From the NCBI GenBank assembly GCA_014382445.1, contig JACNJS010000035.1, positions 158,985-222,984 on the forward strand: a stretch of DNA of 64,000 nucleotides, written 5' to 3'. This stretch comes from Bacteroidota bacterium. Lineage in GTDB: Bacteria > Bacteroidota > Bacteroidia > Bacteroidales > F082. How positions within the stretch are numbered: the first letter of the stretch is position 1; every line of letters begins with the position of its first letter. The notes beneath the pieces are model-generated. The model had not been told where the DNA came from, did no database searches, and saw only the letters and a list, made by a program, of their open reading frames with translations. Positions 61,915 to 64,000 of this stretch are shown piece by piece. The translations under genes and the position numbers were made by a program.

Positions 61915-62826
61915 CTAAAATCCCCATAACCTTGTAATGTTGAACCCTATACGGAATTCGCCATCAGTCCAGTCGCTTTTATTCCACAAATAATTATCCT
62001 GAGGGAGAATTCCGTTTGAAGTCGTAATAAATATCTCAAAAGCATGAGTGGCAGTACCAACCTGATAGCCGATACCGAAATTTGGTAATGGACGATTTGT
62101 TACTGTAGTGTTTTCAGATATTGACTCAATTTCCAATGGTATTGAATAGTGGAAAACTAAAGATGATTGTGGTGAGAATTTTACTCTTCCCATAACCCCG
62201 ATACCTATTACATCATGGTCCATTCCTTTTACGCCGGCAATATCTGCTGGTACTGAATTATAATGTGTAAAACTTCCATTAACTGCAAATGAGAACCAAT
62301 CATTAAATTTACGACTAACAATTAATTGTGTAAAGTACGATAACCTGTTTGTAAATTTAAAAGCCGAGTCGGCAGTAGCAGTAGTAAATATCTCTTTGTT
62401 TCTGCCATCGATTGCCATATTTCCGTATAATGTAACACTAACCGGAATTGTATTTTTTCGGGTTTGTTGAAGAATGTTGTATTTAATCTGGAAATCACTA
62501 TACATGTTCTTTCTGGTGATACCATATCCCACCATCAGGTTATCAAGTATAGCATAATTTAATCCCATTCGTGTGTTGGCTGAAGGAGCATAAATTCCCC
62601 ACAAATCAGAAATACCATTGTTTTTAATTAAACCAAACCTGTGCTGAATTTGCAATTCAAGTGTTTTCTGTTCGGGAATAACCGAAGTTTGTTCGTCAAT
62701 TATTAGTCCACCGGTAAACATTTCACTTACTGGTTTGTCTTTTTTCTTTTTAGCTTCTTCATCTTGTGCTAGAATAACCCCAACACCGAAGATCATTACA
62801 AGGAAAAATATTAAATGTTTTTTCAT
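61915..62826 (-). CDS. DUF5777 family outer-membrane beta-barrel protein
   Basis: This 303-residue protein has a signal peptide (ends GVGVILAQDEE), then a charged stretch (EEAKKKKDKPVSEMF), then the barrel: GGLIIDEQTSVIPEQKTLELQIQHRFG, a family-like opening with alternating residues to the C-terminus, which ends LWGF in a terminal aromatic. It matches the DUF5777 barrel family of Bacteroidota, of unknown function. As it lies inside the multihaem operon, between the NapC-like gene and a monohaem lipoprotein, it may form the outer-membrane sleeve for a cytochrome, in the manner of a porin-cytochrome conduit. That role is inference. Confidence 0.8.
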   Translation of the reverse strand: MKKHLIFFLVMIFGVGVILAQDEEAKKKKDKPVSEMFTGGLIIDEQTSVIPEQKTLELQIQHRFGLIKNNGISDLWGIYAPSANTRMGLNYAILDNLMVGYGITRKNMYSDFQIKYNILQQTRKNTIPVSVTLYGNMAIDGRNKEIFTTATADSAFKFTNRLSYFTQLIVSRKFNDWFSFAVNGSFTHYNSVPADIAGVKGMDHDVIGIGVMGRVKFSPQSSLVFHYSIPLEIESISENTTVTNRPLPNFGIGYQVGTATHAFEIFITTSNGILPQDNYLWNKSDWTDGEFRIGFNITRLWGF

Positions 62827-62848
62827 TTTCTTACAGTTTTAAGGTTTA

Positions 62849-63232
62849 TTAATTGTTACGAGCTCCTTCTTCTATCCAATATAGTAAAAGAGTTGCCTGT
62901 GCTGCTGTGTATTTTTTGTAATGATTCCCATCAGGCAGAGGGTGAGTATATATCCTGCTTAACGGAGGATCATCTGTATTTACAAGTCCCATTCCGGTAA
63001 TGCTACTGTAAGCATTATCAGCAGTAAGATCAGGTTGAGTTCCTCCTGTGCCGTGACATCCGGTACAGTTTTGAGCAACCCAAATAGGTACAATCTCTAA
63101 AGAAAAGCTAGTTGTGTCACCTGGTGGCGGCGGCGGAATAATGGGTTCTACAAGGAATTTATACTGGCATGAGGCCACCATAATCATTATAAATGCTACC
63201 ATTACAATCCCAACAAAATGTAATTTATTCAT
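62849..63232 (-). CDS. Monohaem cytochrome c lipoprotein
   Basis: This is a 127-residue exported protein with a lipobox (IMVASCQYKF, Cys22), a proline-rich linker (IIPPPPPGDTT) and one haem site, QNCTGCHGTGG. The haem domain resembles small cytochrome c (DUF1588/PSD-type) folds with a C-terminal helix TLLLYWIEEGARNN. It is the first gene of the minus-strand operon, 22 bp before the DUF5777 gene. It could be a surface-exposed haem protein or haem carrier for the barrel. The FNR-like site at 63353..63366 lies about 120 bp upstream. Confidence 0.85.
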   Translation of the reverse strand: MNKLHFVGIVMVAFIMIMVASCQYKFLVEPIIPPPPPGDTTSFSLEIVPIWVAQNCTGCHGTGGTQPDLTADNAYSSITGMGLVNTDDPPLSRIYTHPLPDGNHYKKYTAAQATLLLYWIEEGARNN

Positions 63233-63352
63233 CTTTTATAATTTTATTTTGTTACTTATTTAACATTACAAGATTAATGGTTTATTAGAGAATTTTGGTT
63301 TTACATACATTGATATATATCCTGATAGAAATGATAAATTCACGTATTAGTA

Positions 63353-63366
63353 TTGATAGATGTCAA
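63353..63366. promoter_or_regulatory. FNR/CRP-type binding site upstream of the cytochrome operon
   Basis: TTGATAGATGTCAA matches the FNR consensus TTGAT-N4-ATCAA at 9 of 10 fixed positions. It lies about 120 bp upstream of the minus-strand cytochrome operon and 73 bp before the Crp/Fnr remnant. It suggests control by oxygen or nitric oxide via a Crp/Fnr protein encoded elsewhere. Confidence 0.5.
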
Positions 63367-63438
63367 TAAATTTAAGATATTTGTCCCCTGTAAAGATCAT
63401 GAATAAAATAAAATTCCAAAATAGTAACTGAGTATTAA

Positions 63439-63648
63439 AGTATTAATTTAAATGGCAAAGTTTATAATAGTGATTCTTTTCACACGCAACTTACACGACA
63501 GGATATTGGTGATATGTCGGCAATGACCAAGGAGAGTGCTACAAGGGCATTAAAAGAATTTGAAAGTGAAGGAATAATTAATTTCAATTCGTACAATATC
63601 AGAATCTTAAATAAAGAATCGCTTAAAAAAATTAGTAAAACCGGGTAA
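63439..63648 (+). pseudogene. Crp/Fnr family regulator, DNA-binding C-terminal remnant
   Basis: An open stretch of 69 codons, starting after an in-frame stop (63436), encodes the helix-turn-helix end of a Crp/Fnr regulator: LTRQDIGDMSAMTKESATRA then LKEFESEGIINFNSYNIRIL and a short tail to the stop at 63646..63648. No ATG lies at a sensible position, and the cNMP-binding sensor domain is absent. The upstream 200 bp carry no trace of it in any frame. It therefore looks like the leftover of a deleted regulator. It is not in the ORF track. The remainder of the 641-bp gap 63233-63873 holds only the FNR-like site. Confidence 0.72.
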
Positions 63649-63873
63649 TTATATTTCCTTTAGAGAGTATTGTCATTAATTCATTTTGCTATTTAATCCT
63701 TTTCAAAACCAAGCGTGATTTGTGTTTTTGGAACGCAGTAGGGACTCGCTATAAGTACTATTCCACAACAACATTTTACTTGACAGCATTGAGTTTCCTT
63801 TTTCTAATTTTAAGTTAAAAATGTTAAAACAAAATTTTTATTATCTTTATCCCTCATTAATGAACATTGTAAA

Positions 63874-64000
63874 ATGAGTTCCGCAACCAACAAAATTTTA
63901 CTATTGTTTTTGTGTGTGATGAATTTTCAATCAGTTGCCCAGATAGAATTTACTACATACACAAAAGACAACGGCCTTCCTTCCTCAAATGTACTTTTTA
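63874..64000 (+). CDS. Probable two-component sensor with propeller repeats, N-terminal part (runs off window)
   Basis: The last 127 bp encode the first 42 residues of an exported protein: a signal peptide (MSSATNKILLLFLCVMNFQSV) followed by QIEFTTYTKDNGLPSSNVLF. The motif Y-x-x-x-x-GLPS-S-x-V is the typical opening of the periplasmic propeller (Reg_prop) in Bacteroidota hybrid or other two-component sensors. The histidine kinase part cannot be seen. It is separated from the cytochrome region by the Crp/Fnr remnant. Confidence 0.65.
   Translation, partial: MSSATNKILLLFLCVMNFQSVAQIEFTTYTKDNGLPSSNVLF

Noticed and set aside
55875-63232. A nitrite reductase (NrfA), hydroxylamine oxidoreductase or octahaem tetrathionate reductase among the cytochromes
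   Set aside because: No CxxCK or other catalytic haem motif was seen; all sites are CxxCH apart from the CX3CH of the NapC-like protein. The lengths and haem counts do not match these enzymes.
1-64000. CRISPR arrays, prophage, integrases or intact insertion sequences
   Set aside because: No regularly spaced repeats, transposase, integrase or phage structural genes were seen in the ORFs or gaps.
1-64000. tRNA and rRNA genes
   Set aside because: No cloverleaf-like sequences or rRNA signatures were noticed in the gaps by eye. A covariance search would be needed to exclude a divergent tRNA.

Overview
The window is AT-rich DNA from a Bacteroidota bacterium. This is supported by the clustered nadK - DUF6089 - uppS - bamA - ompH genes, the DUF4290-murA pair, a three-gene sdhCAB with one membrane subunit, and several promoters of the Bacteroidota type (TAnnTTTG, sometimes with TTTG about 20 bp upstream). 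Genus cannot be read from the sequence. An HMG-CoA reductase next to a GHMP kinase suggests a mevalonate route to isoprenoids. No rRNA, tRNA, CRISPR array or intact insertion sequence was seen.

Region 1 (1-24,000) is mostly core genome: envelope assembly (nadK, DUF6089, uppS, bamA, two ompH/skp genes), mutS2, the rplM-rpsI-rpsB-tsf operon with a clear promoter and terminator, DUF4290-murA, dsbD, tilS-holB, and sdhCAB. A stranded thioredoxin C-terminus lies between nadK and mutS2.

Region 2 (24,000-38,700) holds HMG-CoA reductase with a GHMP kinase, adenine deaminase, an ArsR regulator with a palindromic site, a Big_5-like lipoprotein, a polysaccharide deacetylase, gpmA, a PPP-family phosphatase, an unknown two-part membrane protein, a cysteate-synthase-like PLP enzyme (possibly for sulfonolipids) and two tandem B12-binding radical SAM paralogues.

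Region 3 (39,000-43,000) is a three-gene glycyl radical system: an 893-aa enzyme, a 79-aa Cys-rich subunit and a radical SAM activase. Its layout and catalytic residues match 4-hydroxyphenylacetate decarboxylase (p-cresol forming).

Region 4 (43,000-63,700) is the most unusual. It starts with an uncharacterised trio (a TIM-barrel-like protein, an FAD oxidoreductase and an orphan) behind a possible structured leader. An Rrf2 regulator then leads two successive cytochrome c / Tat-exported 4x[4Fe-4S] / NrfD modules that have no molybdopterin subunit. Facing them on the minus strand is an operon of multihaem cytochromes: a monohaem lipoprotein, a DUF5777 barrel, a 7-haem NapC-like protein, a 7-haem anchored protein, a cytochrome b, a 19-haem protein fused to a cytochrome b domain, and a 4-haem c554-like protein. 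In total 46 haem c attachment motifs lie in about 15 kb. No terminal reductase or oxidase is recognisable, so I infer a quinone-linked periplasmic electron-transfer system of unknown acceptor or donor. An FNR/CRP-like site and the stranded DNA-binding end of a Crp/Fnr regulator lie at its edge. The window ends in the first codons of a probable two-component propeller sensor.
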